Origin: Pseudomonas botevensis
GTDB taxonomy: Bacteria; Pseudomonadota; Gammaproteobacteria; Pseudomonadales; Pseudomonadaceae
NCBI RefSeq assembly: GCF_019145475.1
Contig: NZ_JAHTKI010000025.1
Location: 22,098-86,097 of the forward strand
DNA length: 64,000 nt
Direction: 5' to 3'
A program made the position numbers and the translations under genes. Positions 33,865 through 43,900 of this stretch are shown here, one piece after another. Position 1 is the first letter of the stretch. Each line of letters opens with the position of its first letter. The notes beneath the pieces were generated by a model. That model was not told the origin of the DNA. It ran no database searches and was given only the letters and a program-made list of their open reading frames with translations.

Positions 33865-35169
33865 TCAGCGCTGATGCACCAGCGCACCCGCCGCATAGGT
33901 CTGCGCCACGGTCCGGTCATCGCCCAGGGTCATCAGCACGAACAGCGTCTCGGCAATGTTGTTGGCCTGTTTCAGACGGTAGCCCAGCAGCGGCGTGGCG
34001 TTGTAGTCCAGCACCAGGAAGTCGGCATCGCTGCCCGGTTGCAGGTTGCCGATCCTGTCTTCCAGACGCAGTGCCCGCGCGCCGCCGAGGGTGGCGAGGT
34101 ACAGCGACTTGAACGGACTCAACCGCGCGCCCTGCAACTGCATCACCTTGTAGGCTTCGTTCAGGGTTTGCAGCAGCGAAAAACTGGTGCCGCCACCGAC
34201 GTCGGTGCCCAGGCCGACGTTCAGTTTGTGCTTCTCGGCCATCGGCAGGTTGAACAGGCCGCTGCCGAGGAAGAAGTTCGAAGTCGGGCAGAACGAAATC
34301 GCTGAACCGGTCTCGGCCAGACGCGCACATTCGTCGTCGCACAGGTGTACGCCGTGGGCGAACACCGAGCGCTCGCCGAGCAGTTGGTAGTGGTCGTAGA
34401 CGTCCAGATAGCCCTTGCGCTCCGGGAACAGCTCCTTGACCCACTCGATTTCCTTGAGGTTCTCGCTGATGTGGGTCTGCATGTACAGATCCGGGTACTC
34501 GGTGAGCAACTGGCCGGCGAGCGTCAACTGTTCCGGGGTGCTGGTCGGGGCGAAGCGCGGGGTGACCGCATAGTGCAGGCGGCCCTTGCCGTGCCAGCGT
34601 TCGATCAGCGCCTTGCTGTCGAGGTAGCCGGATTCGGCGGTGTCGGTCAGATAATCCGGCGCGTTGCGGTCCATCATCACCTTGCCGGCGATCATCCGCA
34701 GGTCGAGTTTTTCGGCGGCCTCGAAGAACGAGTTCACCGATTGCGGATGCACGCTGCCGAACACCAGCGCGGTGGTGGTGCCGTTGCGCAGCAGTTCCTT
34801 GATGAAGATATCGGCCACTTCGTCGGCGTGGGCCTTGTCACCGAACTGGCTTTCGCACGGGAAAGTGTAGGTGTTGAGCCAGTCCAGCAATTGCTCGCCG
34901 TAGGCGCCGACCATGCCGGTCTGCGGCAGGTGGATGTGGGTGTCGATGAAGCCCGGGGTGATCAGCGCATCCTGGTAATGGTTGATCTCGATGTCCGCCG
35001 GCAGGGTCGGCAGCAGTTCACTGGCGTGGCCGAGGGCGCTGATCTTGCCGTCATCGACCACCAGCAGGCCGTCCTCGAAATATTCGTAGGAGGCGTCGAT
35101 GCCGACCTCGGCGGGGTCGGCAATGCTGTGCAGGATGGCGGCGCGGTAGGCTTTGCGAGTCAGAGGCAT
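33865..35169 (-). CDS. guaD: Guanine deaminase
   Basis: A 434-residue amidohydrolase converting guanine to xanthine. Zinc-ligand motifs: PGFIDTHIHLPQTG near residue 75, the QTHISEN His near 230, FAHGVHL near 270 and the GLGTDVGGG Asp near 320. It feeds xanthine to the xanthine dehydrogenase encoded just upstream in the same unit. It lies 25 bases after xdhC. Confidence 0.95.
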   Translation of the reverse strand: MPLTRKAYRAAILHSIADPAEVGIDASYEYFEDGLLVVDDGKISALGHASELLPTLPADIEINHYQDALITPGFIDTHIHLPQTGMVGAYGEQLLDWLNTYTFPCESQFGDKAHADEVADIFIKELLRNGTTTALVFGSVHPQSVNSFFEAAEKLDLRMIAGKVMMDRNAPDYLTDTAESGYLDSKALIERWHGKGRLHYAVTPRFAPTSTPEQLTLAGQLLTEYPDLYMQTHISENLKEIEWVKELFPERKGYLDVYDHYQLLGERSVFAHGVHLCDDECARLAETGSAISFCPTSNFFLGSGLFNLPMAEKHKLNVGLGTDVGGGTSFSLLQTLNEAYKVMQLQGARLSPFKSLYLATLGGARALRLEDRIGNLQPGSDADFLVLDYNATPLLGYRLKQANNIAETLFVLMTLGDDRTVAQTYAAGALVHQR

Positions 35170-35194
35170 GGTTGTTCTCTATCTGTGAGGCTAA

Positions 35195-36052
35195 TCAGTT
35201 TGACGCTTTCAGGCTGACGGCCTGATTGCGCCGGGAAACGGGCAGCAGCTTGGCAATCGGTTCGGCGCTGGCGGTGTGCTGGCCGAAATTGGCGTTATAG
35301 GTGGCAATGATTTCGCCGGCGATGGAGATGGCGATTTCCACCGGCAACTTGCCTTTGACTTCGCCGATCCCCATCGGGCAGCGCATGCGCTGCACGACGG
35401 CGGGGTCGAAGCCCCGGTCACGCAAGCGGTGTTCGAACTTGGCGCGTTTGGTCTTCGAACCGATCAGGCCAAACCAGGTGAAGTCGTTGCGTTTGAGGAT
35501 CGCGGCAGTCAGTTCCAGATCCAGCTGATGGTTGTGGGTCATGACGATGCAATAGCTGCCGGCGGGCAGGTCGTCGATTTCATCCACAGGCTCTTCGGCG
35601 ACGATCTTGCGTACGCCGGGGGGAATCTGCTCGGGGAATTCTTCTTCCCGCGAGTCGATCCAGCGCACGCGGCAGGGCAGGCTGGCGAGCAGGGGGACGA
35701 GGGCGCGACCGACATGGCCGGCGCCGAACACGGCAATCTGTGCCTGCACCTGCCCCATCGGTTCGAACAGCAACACCGTGGCACCGCCGCAGCACTGGCC
35801 CAGACTGGCGCCGAGGCTGAAACGCTCCAGATGAGTGTCCTGCTTGCCGCTGGCGAGCATCTCGCGGGCGATCTGCATGGCCTTGTATTCCAGGTGCCCG
35901 CCACCGATGGTGTCGAACGTCTGGCGGGCGCTGACGACCATCTTCGAGCCGGCATTGCGCGGCGTCGAGCCGAGCTCTTCGATGATCGTCACCAGAACGC
36001 AGGGTTCGCCCTGATTCTGCAGGTCGGCGAGGGCGTCGATCCAGTTGTACAT
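35195..36052 (-). CDS. xdhC: Xanthine dehydrogenase accessory protein XdhC
   Basis: A 285-residue chaperone that binds molybdenum cofactor, helps its sulphuration and inserts it into XdhB. It has the XdhC/CoxI N-terminal domain (ELGSTPRNAGSKMVV and GGGHLEYKA) and a C-terminal Rossmann domain (AVFGAGHVGRALVPLL near 110). I prefer ATG 36052, with GAGG five bases upstream, over the GTG at 36058, which sits on that ribosome site. Confidence 0.93.
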   Translation of the reverse strand: MYNWIDALADLQNQGEPCVLVTIIEELGSTPRNAGSKMVVSARQTFDTIGGGHLEYKAMQIAREMLASGKQDTHLERFSLGASLGQCCGGATVLLFEPMGQVQAQIAVFGAGHVGRALVPLLASLPCRVRWIDSREEEFPEQIPPGVRKIVAEEPVDEIDDLPAGSYCIVMTHNHQLDLELTAAILKRNDFTWFGLIGSKTKRAKFEHRLRDRGFDPAVVQRMRCPMGIGEVKGKLPVEIAISIAGEIIATYNANFGQHTASAEPIAKLLPVSRRNQAVSLKASN

Positions 36053-36087
36053 GTTCACCTCGACATCGTTGTTGTCTGTTCGGGCTT

Positions 36088-36138
36088 CTTCGCGGGCAAG
36101 CCCGCATTCCCCTGTGGGAACGGGCTTGCCCGCGAAGG
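36088..36138. repeat. REPIN inside the xdh operon
   Basis: Arms ttcgcgggcaagcccg (36089-36104) and cgggcttgcccgcgaa (36121-36136) are perfect inverted copies separated by 16 bases. It lies between the xdhB stop and the xdhC start, so it could stabilise the upstream xdhAB message or reduce read-through into xdhC-guaD. Confidence 0.8.
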
Positions 36139-36150
36139 CCGCGCCTCGGT

Positions 36151-38550
36151 CTAGAGCGGAGCCAGCTCGGTTTCAGCCTCGACCGCTTTCACAACCTTGA
36201 GCTGGCGCATCTGCTCACAACCCCACAACACCCGCTCCGGGGTCGCCGGGGCGTCGATCTTCGGTTGATGCTTGTAGTCGCCGATGCTGGCCACCGCATC
36301 CTTGATCGCGCACCACGCGGCGATGCCGAGCATGAACGGCGGCTCGCCGACAGCCTTGGAGTGGAACACCGTGTCTTCCGGGTTCTTGCGGTTCTCCACC
36401 AGCTTCACCCGCAGGTCCAGCGGCATGTCCGCCACGGCCGGGATCTTGTAGCTGGCCGGGCCGTTGGTCATCAGCTTGCCCTTGTTGTTCCACACCAGTT
36501 CTTCCATGGTCAGCCAGCCCATGCCCTGGATGAAGCCGCCCTCGACCTGGCCGATGTCGATGGCCGGGTTCAGCGAGGCGCCGACGTCGTGGAGGATGTC
36601 GGTGCGCAGCATCTTGTACTCGCCGGTGAGGGTGTCGACGATCACTTCGCAGCACGCCGCGCCGAAGGCGAAGTAGTAGAACGGCCGGCCACGGGCCTGG
36701 CTGCGGTCGTAATAGATTTTCGGGGTCTTGTAGAACCCGGTGCTCGACAGCGATACCTGATTGAAATACGCCAGTTGAATCAACGCTTCGAAGGTCATGA
36801 TCTGGTCGCGTACCCGCACGTGACCGTTGTGGAATTCGACGTCTTCTTCACTGACCTTGTAGTGCCGTGCGGCGAATTCCACCAGACGCTGCTTGATGAT
36901 TTCGGCGGCGTTCTGCGCGGCTTTGCCGTTGAGGTCGGCACCGCTGGAGGCGGCGGTCGGCGAGGTGTTCGGCACCTTGTCGGTGTTGGTCGCGGTGATC
37001 TGCACCCGATCCATTTCCACCTGGAACACTTCGGCCACCACCTGCGCGACCTTGGTGTTCAGGCCCTGGCCCATTTCCGTGCCGCCGTGGTTCAGGTGGA
37101 TGCTGCCGTCGGTGTAGACGTGAATCAGCGCGCCGGCCTGGTTGAGGAAGCTGGCAGTGAAGGAAATGCCGAATTTCACCGGGGTCAGCGCCAGGCCTTT
37201 TTTCAGGATCGGGCTGTTGGCGTTGTAGCGGCGGATCGCTTCGCGACGCTCGGCGTACTGGCTGCTTTCTTCCAGTTCAGCCGTCATCTCTTCGAGCATG
37301 TTGTGCTCGACGGTCTGGTAGTAGTGGGTGACGTTGCGTTCGGTCTTGCCGTAGTAGTTGGCCTTGCGCACCGCCAGCGGATCGAGGTTCAGGTGACGGG
37401 CGATGGCGTCCATCACTTCTTCGATGGCGACCATGCCTTGCGGGCCGCCGAAGCCACGGTAAGCGGTGTTCGACGCGGTGTTGGTCTTGCAGCGGTGACC
37501 GTTGATGGTCGCGTCGCCCAGGTAGTACGAGTTGTCCGAGTGGAACATCGCCCGGTCGACGATCGAGGCCGACAGGTCCGGCGAGCAGCCACAGTTGCCG
37601 GCCAGGTCCATGGCGATCCCGTGCAGGCGTCCGGTGCTGTCGAAGCCGACGTCGTACTCGACGTAGAACGGGTGACGCTTGCCGGTCATCAGCATGTCTT
37701 CGACCCGTGGCAGGCGCATCTTGGTCGGCTGGCCGGTGAGGTGCGCGACCACTGCGCACAGGCACGCCGGGCTGGCGGCCTGGGTTTCCTTGCCGCCGAA
37801 ACCGCCGCCCATGCGGCGCATGTCGACGACGATTTTGTTCATCGACACGTCGAGCACTTCCGCCACCAGTTTTTGCACTTCGGTGGGGTTCTGGGTCGAG
37901 CAGTAGACGATCATGCCGCCGTCTTCGGTCGGCATGACCGAGGAGATCTGAGTCTCCAGATAGAAGTGTTCCTGGCCGCCGATGTGCAGCGTGCCCTGGA
38001 GGCGATGTTCGGCAGTGGCCAGCGCTGACGTCGAATCGCCGCGCTGATGGGTATGGCTGTCGAGCACGAAATGGCGTTTGCGCAGGGCTTCGACCACGTC
38101 GAGCACCGGCTCCAGATCTTCGTATTCGATGATCGCGGCCATCGCGGCCTTGCGTGCGGTCTCCAGATCCTTCGCAGCCACGGCCAGTACCGGTTGGCCG
38201 ACGAACTGCACGTCATCGATGGCCAGCAGCGGATCACCCGGCAGCAGCGGGCCGATGTCTTTCAGGCCCGGTACGTCTTCGTGGGTGATGGCGATGCGCA
38301 CGCCTTCGAAGGCGTAGCACGGCCGGGTGTCGATGCTGATGATCTTCGCGTGGGCGCGATCCGACAGCCGCGCGTAGACGTGCAACTGGTTGGGGAATTC
38401 CAGGCGGTCATCGATGTACTGCGCTTCACCGGACACATGCTTGGCGGCGCTGTCGTGCTTGACGCTGCGGCCGACACCGGTGGTCAGATCCTTGGCGAAC
38501 AGCTCGGCCAATTCAGCCTGGGTCTTCTCTACGGCGTGATGGTTAGACAT
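36151..38550 (-). CDS. xdhB: Xanthine dehydrogenase large (molybdenum) subunit
   Basis: A 799-residue molybdopterin subunit that hydroxylates xanthine (and hypoxanthine) to urate. Recognisable parts: N-terminal aldehyde oxidase/xanthine dehydrogenase a/b hammerhead domain (VGRSVKHDSAAKHVSGEAQYIDD), FGGKETQA and the active-site Arg region AYRGFGGPQGM near 370. The Mo-cofactor loops are GTEMGQGLNTK near 495 and TAASSGADLNGKA near 535. The active-site Glu is in AVGEPPFMLG near 735. Its start overlaps xdhA by 8 bases. Confidence 0.95.
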   Translation of the reverse strand: MSNHHAVEKTQAELAELFAKDLTTGVGRSVKHDSAAKHVSGEAQYIDDRLEFPNQLHVYARLSDRAHAKIISIDTRPCYAFEGVRIAITHEDVPGLKDIGPLLPGDPLLAIDDVQFVGQPVLAVAAKDLETARKAAMAAIIEYEDLEPVLDVVEALRKRHFVLDSHTHQRGDSTSALATAEHRLQGTLHIGGQEHFYLETQISSVMPTEDGGMIVYCSTQNPTEVQKLVAEVLDVSMNKIVVDMRRMGGGFGGKETQAASPACLCAVVAHLTGQPTKMRLPRVEDMLMTGKRHPFYVEYDVGFDSTGRLHGIAMDLAGNCGCSPDLSASIVDRAMFHSDNSYYLGDATINGHRCKTNTASNTAYRGFGGPQGMVAIEEVMDAIARHLNLDPLAVRKANYYGKTERNVTHYYQTVEHNMLEEMTAELEESSQYAERREAIRRYNANSPILKKGLALTPVKFGISFTASFLNQAGALIHVYTDGSIHLNHGGTEMGQGLNTKVAQVVAEVFQVEMDRVQITATNTDKVPNTSPTAASSGADLNGKAAQNAAEIIKQRLVEFAARHYKVSEEDVEFHNGHVRVRDQIMTFEALIQLAYFNQVSLSSTGFYKTPKIYYDRSQARGRPFYYFAFGAACCEVIVDTLTGEYKMLRTDILHDVGASLNPAIDIGQVEGGFIQGMGWLTMEELVWNNKGKLMTNGPASYKIPAVADMPLDLRVKLVENRKNPEDTVFHSKAVGEPPFMLGIAAWCAIKDAVASIGDYKHQPKIDAPATPERVLWGCEQMRQLKVVKAVEAETELAPL

Positions 38551-39997
38551 AAGCGGTCACCCGAGTCTCGATGTGCGGTGTTTGCAGTTCGATGAAGTAT
38601 TTGCGCAGCAGGTTTTGCGCGCTGAGCAGGCGGTATTCCTTGCTGGCGCGGAAGTCCGAGAGCGGCGTGAAGTCTTCGCCCAGCGCGGCGCAGGCGCGTT
38701 CGACCACGGCGTTGTTGAACGGCTGGCCGAGCAGCACGGCTTCGCAGTGGGCCGCGCGTTTCGGGATCGCGGCCATGCCGCCGAAGGCCACGCGGGCGTC
38801 GCGGATCACGCCGTTTTCCACGCGCAGGTTGAACGCGGCGCAGACGGCGGAGATGTCGTCGTCCAGGCGTTTTGACACCTTATAGGCGCGGAAACGCTGC
38901 TCGGCGCTGGCGCGCGGGACGATGATCTTTTCGATGAATTCGCTTTCCTGACGCGCGGTGACCCGGTAATCGATGAAGTAATCCTCCAGAGCCAGGGTGC
39001 GCCGGGTTTCGCCCTTGCACAGCACGATCTGCGCGCCGAGGGCAATCAGCAGCGGTGGCGAGTCACCGATCGGCGAGGCGTTGCCGATGTTGCCGCCGAG
39101 GGTGCCCTGGTTACGGATTTGCAGGGAGGCGAAGCGGTGCAGCAGTTCGCCGAAGTCCGGGTACTCGGCGTTGAGCGCTTCGTAGCAGTCGGAGAGGGCG
39201 GTGGCGGCGCCGATTTCCAGGCGATCGTCGAAGCGTTCGATGCGCTTCATTTCGGCGACGTTGCCGACGTAGATCATCACCGGCAGGGTGCGGTGGAACT
39301 GGGTGACTTCCAGCGCCAGGTCGGTGCCGCCGGCCAGCAGGCGGGCCTGTGGATAAGCGTCGTAGAGGTCGGCCAGGTCGGCTACGGTCAGCGGCACGAG
39401 GCAACGTTTGTCGCCGCTGTTGAGTTCGCCGATATCGGTGGGTGCAATGGCCTTGAGGCGGGCAATGGTCTCGGCTTCGCGGGCGTCGAACTGATCCGGC
39501 TGTTTGCCGCAGCAGGATTGTTCGGCGGCGGCGAGGATCGGTCGGTAGCCGGTGCAGCGGCAGAGGTTGCCGGCCAGCGCTTCGTGGGCTTTGTGGTGAT
39601 CCGGCGCGTCGCTGTTCTTTTGCAGGGCGAACAGCGACATGACGAAACCGGGGGTGCAGAAGCCGCACTGTGAGCCGTGGCACTCGACCATGGCTTTCTG
39701 CACGCTGTGCAGCTCGCCTTTGTGCTTGAGGTCTTCGACGCTGATCAACTGCTTGCCGTGCAGCGACGAGACGAACGTCAGGCACGAGTTGAGGCTGCGA
39801 TAGCGAATGTGTTCGCGGCCATCGTCATCCGTTTGCAACTCGCCGACCACCACGGTGCAGGCGCCGCAGTCGCCGCTGGCGCAACCTTCTTTGGTGCCGG
39901 ACTTGCCCACGTGTTCGCGCAGGTAATTGAGCACGGTCAGGTTCGGGTCCAGGGCGTGCTCGCTACGGAGTTCCTGGTTTAGTAAAAACTGGATCAC
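38543..39997 (-). CDS. xdhA: Xanthine dehydrogenase small (Fe-S/FAD) subunit
   Basis: A 484-residue subunit carrying the electron path to NAD. There are two [2Fe-2S] clusters: plant-type CASGDCGAC near 40, and CGFCTPGF plus NLCRCTGYRP near 110-150. Then an FAD domain (LLAGGTDLALEV near 225, GTLGGNIGNASPIGDSPP near 300) and a CO-dehydrogenase flavoprotein C-terminal part. The start is GTG at 39997; the family start MIQFLLN matches exactly and AGG precedes it. First gene of xdhABC-guaD. Confidence 0.95.
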   Translation of the reverse strand: MIQFLLNQELRSEHALDPNLTVLNYLREHVGKSGTKEGCASGDCGACTVVVGELQTDDDGREHIRYRSLNSCLTFVSSLHGKQLISVEDLKHKGELHSVQKAMVECHGSQCGFCTPGFVMSLFALQKNSDAPDHHKAHEALAGNLCRCTGYRPILAAAEQSCCGKQPDQFDAREAETIARLKAIAPTDIGELNSGDKRCLVPLTVADLADLYDAYPQARLLAGGTDLALEVTQFHRTLPVMIYVGNVAEMKRIERFDDRLEIGAATALSDCYEALNAEYPDFGELLHRFASLQIRNQGTLGGNIGNASPIGDSPPLLIALGAQIVLCKGETRRTLALEDYFIDYRVTARQESEFIEKIIVPRASAEQRFRAYKVSKRLDDDISAVCAAFNLRVENGVIRDARVAFGGMAAIPKRAAHCEAVLLGQPFNNAVVERACAALGEDFTPLSDFRASKEYRLLSAQNLLRKYFIELQTPHIETRVTAYV

Positions 39998-40053
39998 GGA
40001 AGGCCTCGCAGATTCATTATTGTTGTTAACCGACGTGAGCCGAATTTAGCAGC

Positions 40054-40093
40054 TCTGACTTTTCGGTCAATGATTTTCTGACTTAAAGGTCAA
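40054..40093. promoter_or_regulatory. Tandem candidate operator between xdhA and gntR
   Basis: Two direct copies of TCTGACTT-N3-GGTCAA at 40054-40070 and 40077-40093, starting 23 bases apart (about two helical turns). Each contains the palindrome TGAC-N6-GTCA. It lies about 57 bases before xdhA and 170 before the divergent GntR gene, suiting a GntR-family dimer bound twice on one face. Confidence 0.65.
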
Positions 40094-40263
40094 GAAAACT
40101 CATTTCGTCGATCAACAGCTCGTCTCTTGAGTATTGACCCGCTATCGAACTCCTGCTTTTTTGCGGGATTCGTGCCAAAAACCGCTGTGCGGGCACTCCG
40201 CCATGAACGCGCATTGCGCTACACTGCGCCGCTTGTGCAGATCGAAGAATTTGAAGGACAACC

Positions 40264-40923
40264 ATGACGTTCAAGGCGCCGGACAGCCTCGCCGAGCAAA
40301 TCGCCCACCACCTCGCCGAGCGGATCATTCGCGGCGAAATGAAGCCGGGAGAGCGCATCCAGGAACAGAAGGTCACGCTGGCGCTGAATGTCAGTCGTGG
40401 TTCGGTTCGCGAGGCCCTGCTGATCCTCGAACGCCGTCACCTGATCGCGATCCTGCCGCGTCGTGGCGCCCACGTCACCGAACTGACGGCGCACAAGGTT
40501 CAGAGCCTGTGTACGTTGATGAGCGAGCTGTACATCCTGCTCGGCAACGCGGTCGCCAACGGCTGGCAGACTCAGGCCGACATGGCGCCGTTCGTGCAGA
40601 TCCAGCAGCGTCTGACCGCCAGCTACGAGCGCCAGGACATCCGTACCTTCGTCGACGACAGCTTCAATGTGATGCGCGCCGCGTATCCGTTCGCCAACAA
40701 CCCTTATCTGCAGGAAACCGTCGAGAACCTGCAACCGGCCATGAGCCGCGCGTATTTCCTCGCTCTGGAGCAGCGCAAGGCCGAGATGAGCGAGTTCCTC
40801 GAACTGTTCGAGCGCCTGCTCGCCGCTGTGCTCGCCCGTGATTTGCCGCAGATCCGCATCGTGCTGACGGCTTACGCCCAGCGCAGTTGCGATCTGGTGG
40901 TGTCCGCCCTGACGGCGGCCTGA
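40264..40923 (+). CDS. GntR-family (FCD) transcriptional regulator, probable xdh regulator
   Basis: A 219-residue regulator with a winged helix at about 10-75 (IQEQKVTLALNVSRGSVREALLIL) and a shorter FCD-type ligand domain. It lacks the full His/Asp metal set seen in the other GntR protein of this window. It diverges from xdhA and faces the tandem TGAC-N6-GTCA sites, so it most likely controls xanthine dehydrogenase, with a purine as effector; both are inference. Its stop is two bases before the smc start, so smc may be partly co-transcribed. Confidence 0.88.
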   Translation: MTFKAPDSLAEQIAHHLAERIIRGEMKPGERIQEQKVTLALNVSRGSVREALLILERRHLIAILPRRGAHVTELTAHKVQSLCTLMSELYILLGNAVANGWQTQADMAPFVQIQQRLTASYERQDIRTFVDDSFNVMRAAYPFANNPYLQETVENLQPAMSRAYFLALEQRKAEMSEFLELFERLLAAVLARDLPQIRIVLTAYAQRSCDLVVSALTAA

Positions 40924-40925
40924 AC

Positions 40926-43900
40926 GTGCGGCTAAAGTGCATCAAACTGGCGGGGTTCAAATCCTTCGTCGACCCGACCACGGTGAACTTCCCCAGTAAC
41001 ATGGCGGCGGTCGTCGGGCCGAACGGTTGCGGCAAGTCGAACATCATCGACGCCGTGCGCTGGGTGATGGGCGAAAGTTCGGCGAAGAACCTCCGTGGCG
41101 AGTCGATGACCGACGTCATCTTCAATGGCTCGACCAGCCGCAAGCCGGTGAGCCAGGCGAGCATCGAACTGGTGTTCGACAACTCCGACGGCACACTGAT
41201 CGGCGAGTACGCCGCCTACGCGGAAATCTCGATTCGCCGCAAAGTCACCCGCGACAGCCAGAACAGCTATTACCTCAACGGCGCCAAGTGCCGCCGCAAG
41301 GACATCACCGATATCTTCCTCGGCACTGGCCTGGGGCCGCGCAGTTACTCGATCATCGAGCAGGGGATGATCTCCAAGCTGATCGAGGCCAAGCCCGAGG
41401 ATCTGCGCAACTTCATCGAAGAAGCGGCGGGAATCTCCAAGTACAAGGAGCGTCGGCGCGAAACGGAAAACCGTATCCGCCGCACCCACGAAAACCTCGC
41501 CCGCCTGACCGACCTGCGCGAAGAACTCGAACGCCAGCTCGAACGCCTGCACCGCCAGGCCCAGGCCGCCGAGAAGTATCAGGAATACAAAGCCGAGGAG
41601 CGGCAGCTCAAGGCGCAACTGTCGGCCCTGCGCTGGCAGGATCTGAACGAGCAGGTCGCCCAGCGCGAATCGATCATCGGCACCCAGGAAATCAGTTTCG
41701 AAGCGCTGGTCGCCGAACAACGCAACGCCGATGCGGCCATTGAGCGCCTGCGTGACGGGCACCACGACCTGTCCGAACGCTTCAACCTGGTGCAGGGCCG
41801 CTTCTATTCGGTCGGCGGCGACATCGCCCGGGTCGAACAGAGCATCCAGCACGGCCAGCAACGTTTGCGTCAGTTGCAGGACGATCTTAAAGAAGCCGAG
41901 CGTGCGCGCCTGGAAACCGAGTCCCATCTCGGTCACGACCGCACGCTGCTGCTGACCCTCGGCGAAGAGCTGGACATGCTCACCCCCGAGCAGGAAGTCA
42001 CCAGCGCCGCCGCTGAAGAAGCCGCCGCCGCCCTCGAAGAGTCCGAACTGACCATGCACGGCTGGCAGGAGCAGTGGGACACCTTCAACCTGACCGCCGC
42101 CGAGCCGCGTCGTCAGGCCGAAGTGCAGCAGTCGCGCATCCAGCAACTGGAAGCCAGCATGGAACGTCTGGCCGAGCGCCAGCGGCGGATGGGTGAAGAG
42201 CGCGCGTTGCTGTCGGCGGATCCGGAAGACGCGGCGATCATGGAACTCAGCGAACAGCTCGCCGAGTCCGAAGCGACGCTCGAGGATTTGCAGACCAGCG
42301 AAGAGGCCCAGGTCGAAAAACTGGAACAACTGCGCCAGGAGTTGCAGCAGGCGCTGACCGCGCAGCAGCAGGCGCAGGGTGATCTGCAGCGGCTCAACGG
42401 TCGCCTGGCGTCGCTGGAAGCCTTGCAGCAAGCGGCGCTCGATCCGGGCACCGGCACCGCCGAGTGGCTGCGTGAACACAACCTCGCCGAGCGTCCGCGT
42501 CTGGCCGAAGGCCTGAAGGTCGAGGCGGGCTGGGAGCTGGCGGTGGAAACCGTACTCGGCGCCGACCTGCAAGCGGTGCTGGTGGATGATTTTGCCGGCT
42601 TCGATCTGTCCGGATTCTCCCAGGGCGATCTGCGCCTGCTCAGCCCGGGCAGCGATGGCGTGCGGGTGCCGGGCAGTCTGCTGGACAAGGTCGAGGCGCA
42701 GGTTGACCTGTCGCCGTGGCTCGCTCAGGTCAAACCGGTCGACAGCCTTGAGCAGGCACTGGCCCTGCGCGGTCAGTTGAGCGCCGGGCAGAGCCTGATC
42801 AGCCGCGACGGTTATTGGGTCGGCCAACACTTCCTGCGGGTACGTCGCGCCAGCGAGGCCGAAAGCGGCATGCTCGCCCGTGGCCAGGAAATCCAGGATC
42901 TGCAACTGGAGCGCGAAGAGCGCGAAGCCACCGTCGAGGCCATGGAAACCCGTTTGCAGACCCTGCGTGCGCAACAGCGCCAGCAGGAAAACGGCCGCGA
43001 ACATTTGCGTCGGCTGCTGCAGGATGAAGCGCGTCAGCAGGGCGAGTTGAAAGCCCAGTTGTCCGCCGGCAAGGCCAAGGCCGAGCAATTGAACCTGCGT
43101 CGTACCCGTCTCGATGAAGAGATGGTCGAGCTCGGCGAACAGCGTGCGCTGGAGCACGAGCACATCGGCGAGGCGCGGATGCAGTTGCAGGACGCCCTCG
43201 ATGCCATGGCCGTCGACACCGAGCAGCGCGAGTTGCTGCTGGCCCAGCGCGACAGCCTGCGCGAACGCCTCGACCGCGTGCGTCAGGAAGCGCGACAGCA
43301 CAAGGATCACGCCCATCAGTTGGCGGTGCGCCTGGGTTCGCTGCGCGCTCAGCACGACTCCACCCGTCAGGCGCTGGAGCGCCTGGAAATGCAGGCCGAA
43401 CGCCTGACTGAAAAACGCGAGCAGTTGAACCTCAATCTGGAGGAGGGCGAGGCGCCGCTGGAAGAGCTGCGTCTCAAACTTGAAGAGTTGCTCGACAAGC
43501 GCATGAGCGTCGACGAAGAACTCAAGACTGCGCAAATCGCCCTGGAAGATGCCGACCGCGAACTGCGTGATGCGGAAAAGCGCCGGACCCAGGCCGAGCA
43601 GCAATCGCAGCTGATCCGTGGTCAGCTCGAACAGCAACGCATGGAATGGCAAGCCCTGACCGTGCGCCGCAAGGCCTTGCAGGATCAGTTGCTCGAAGAC
43701 GGCTACGACTTGCACGGCGTACTCGCCACGCTGACCCCGGAGGCCAGTGAACGCGAAGCCGAAGACGAACTCGAACGCATCAACGCGCGGATTCAGCGCC
43801 TGGGTGCGATCAACCTCGCGGCCATCGACGAATACCAGCAACAATCCGAGCGTAAACGTTATCTGGATGCCCAGGACGCCGATCTGGTGGAAGCGCTGGA

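Noticed and set aside
40932..43844. Open frame of 970 codons antisense to smc
   Set aside because: Low-complexity Leu/Gln/Phe/Ala composition produced by the coiled-coil coding strand; no ribosome site or domain.
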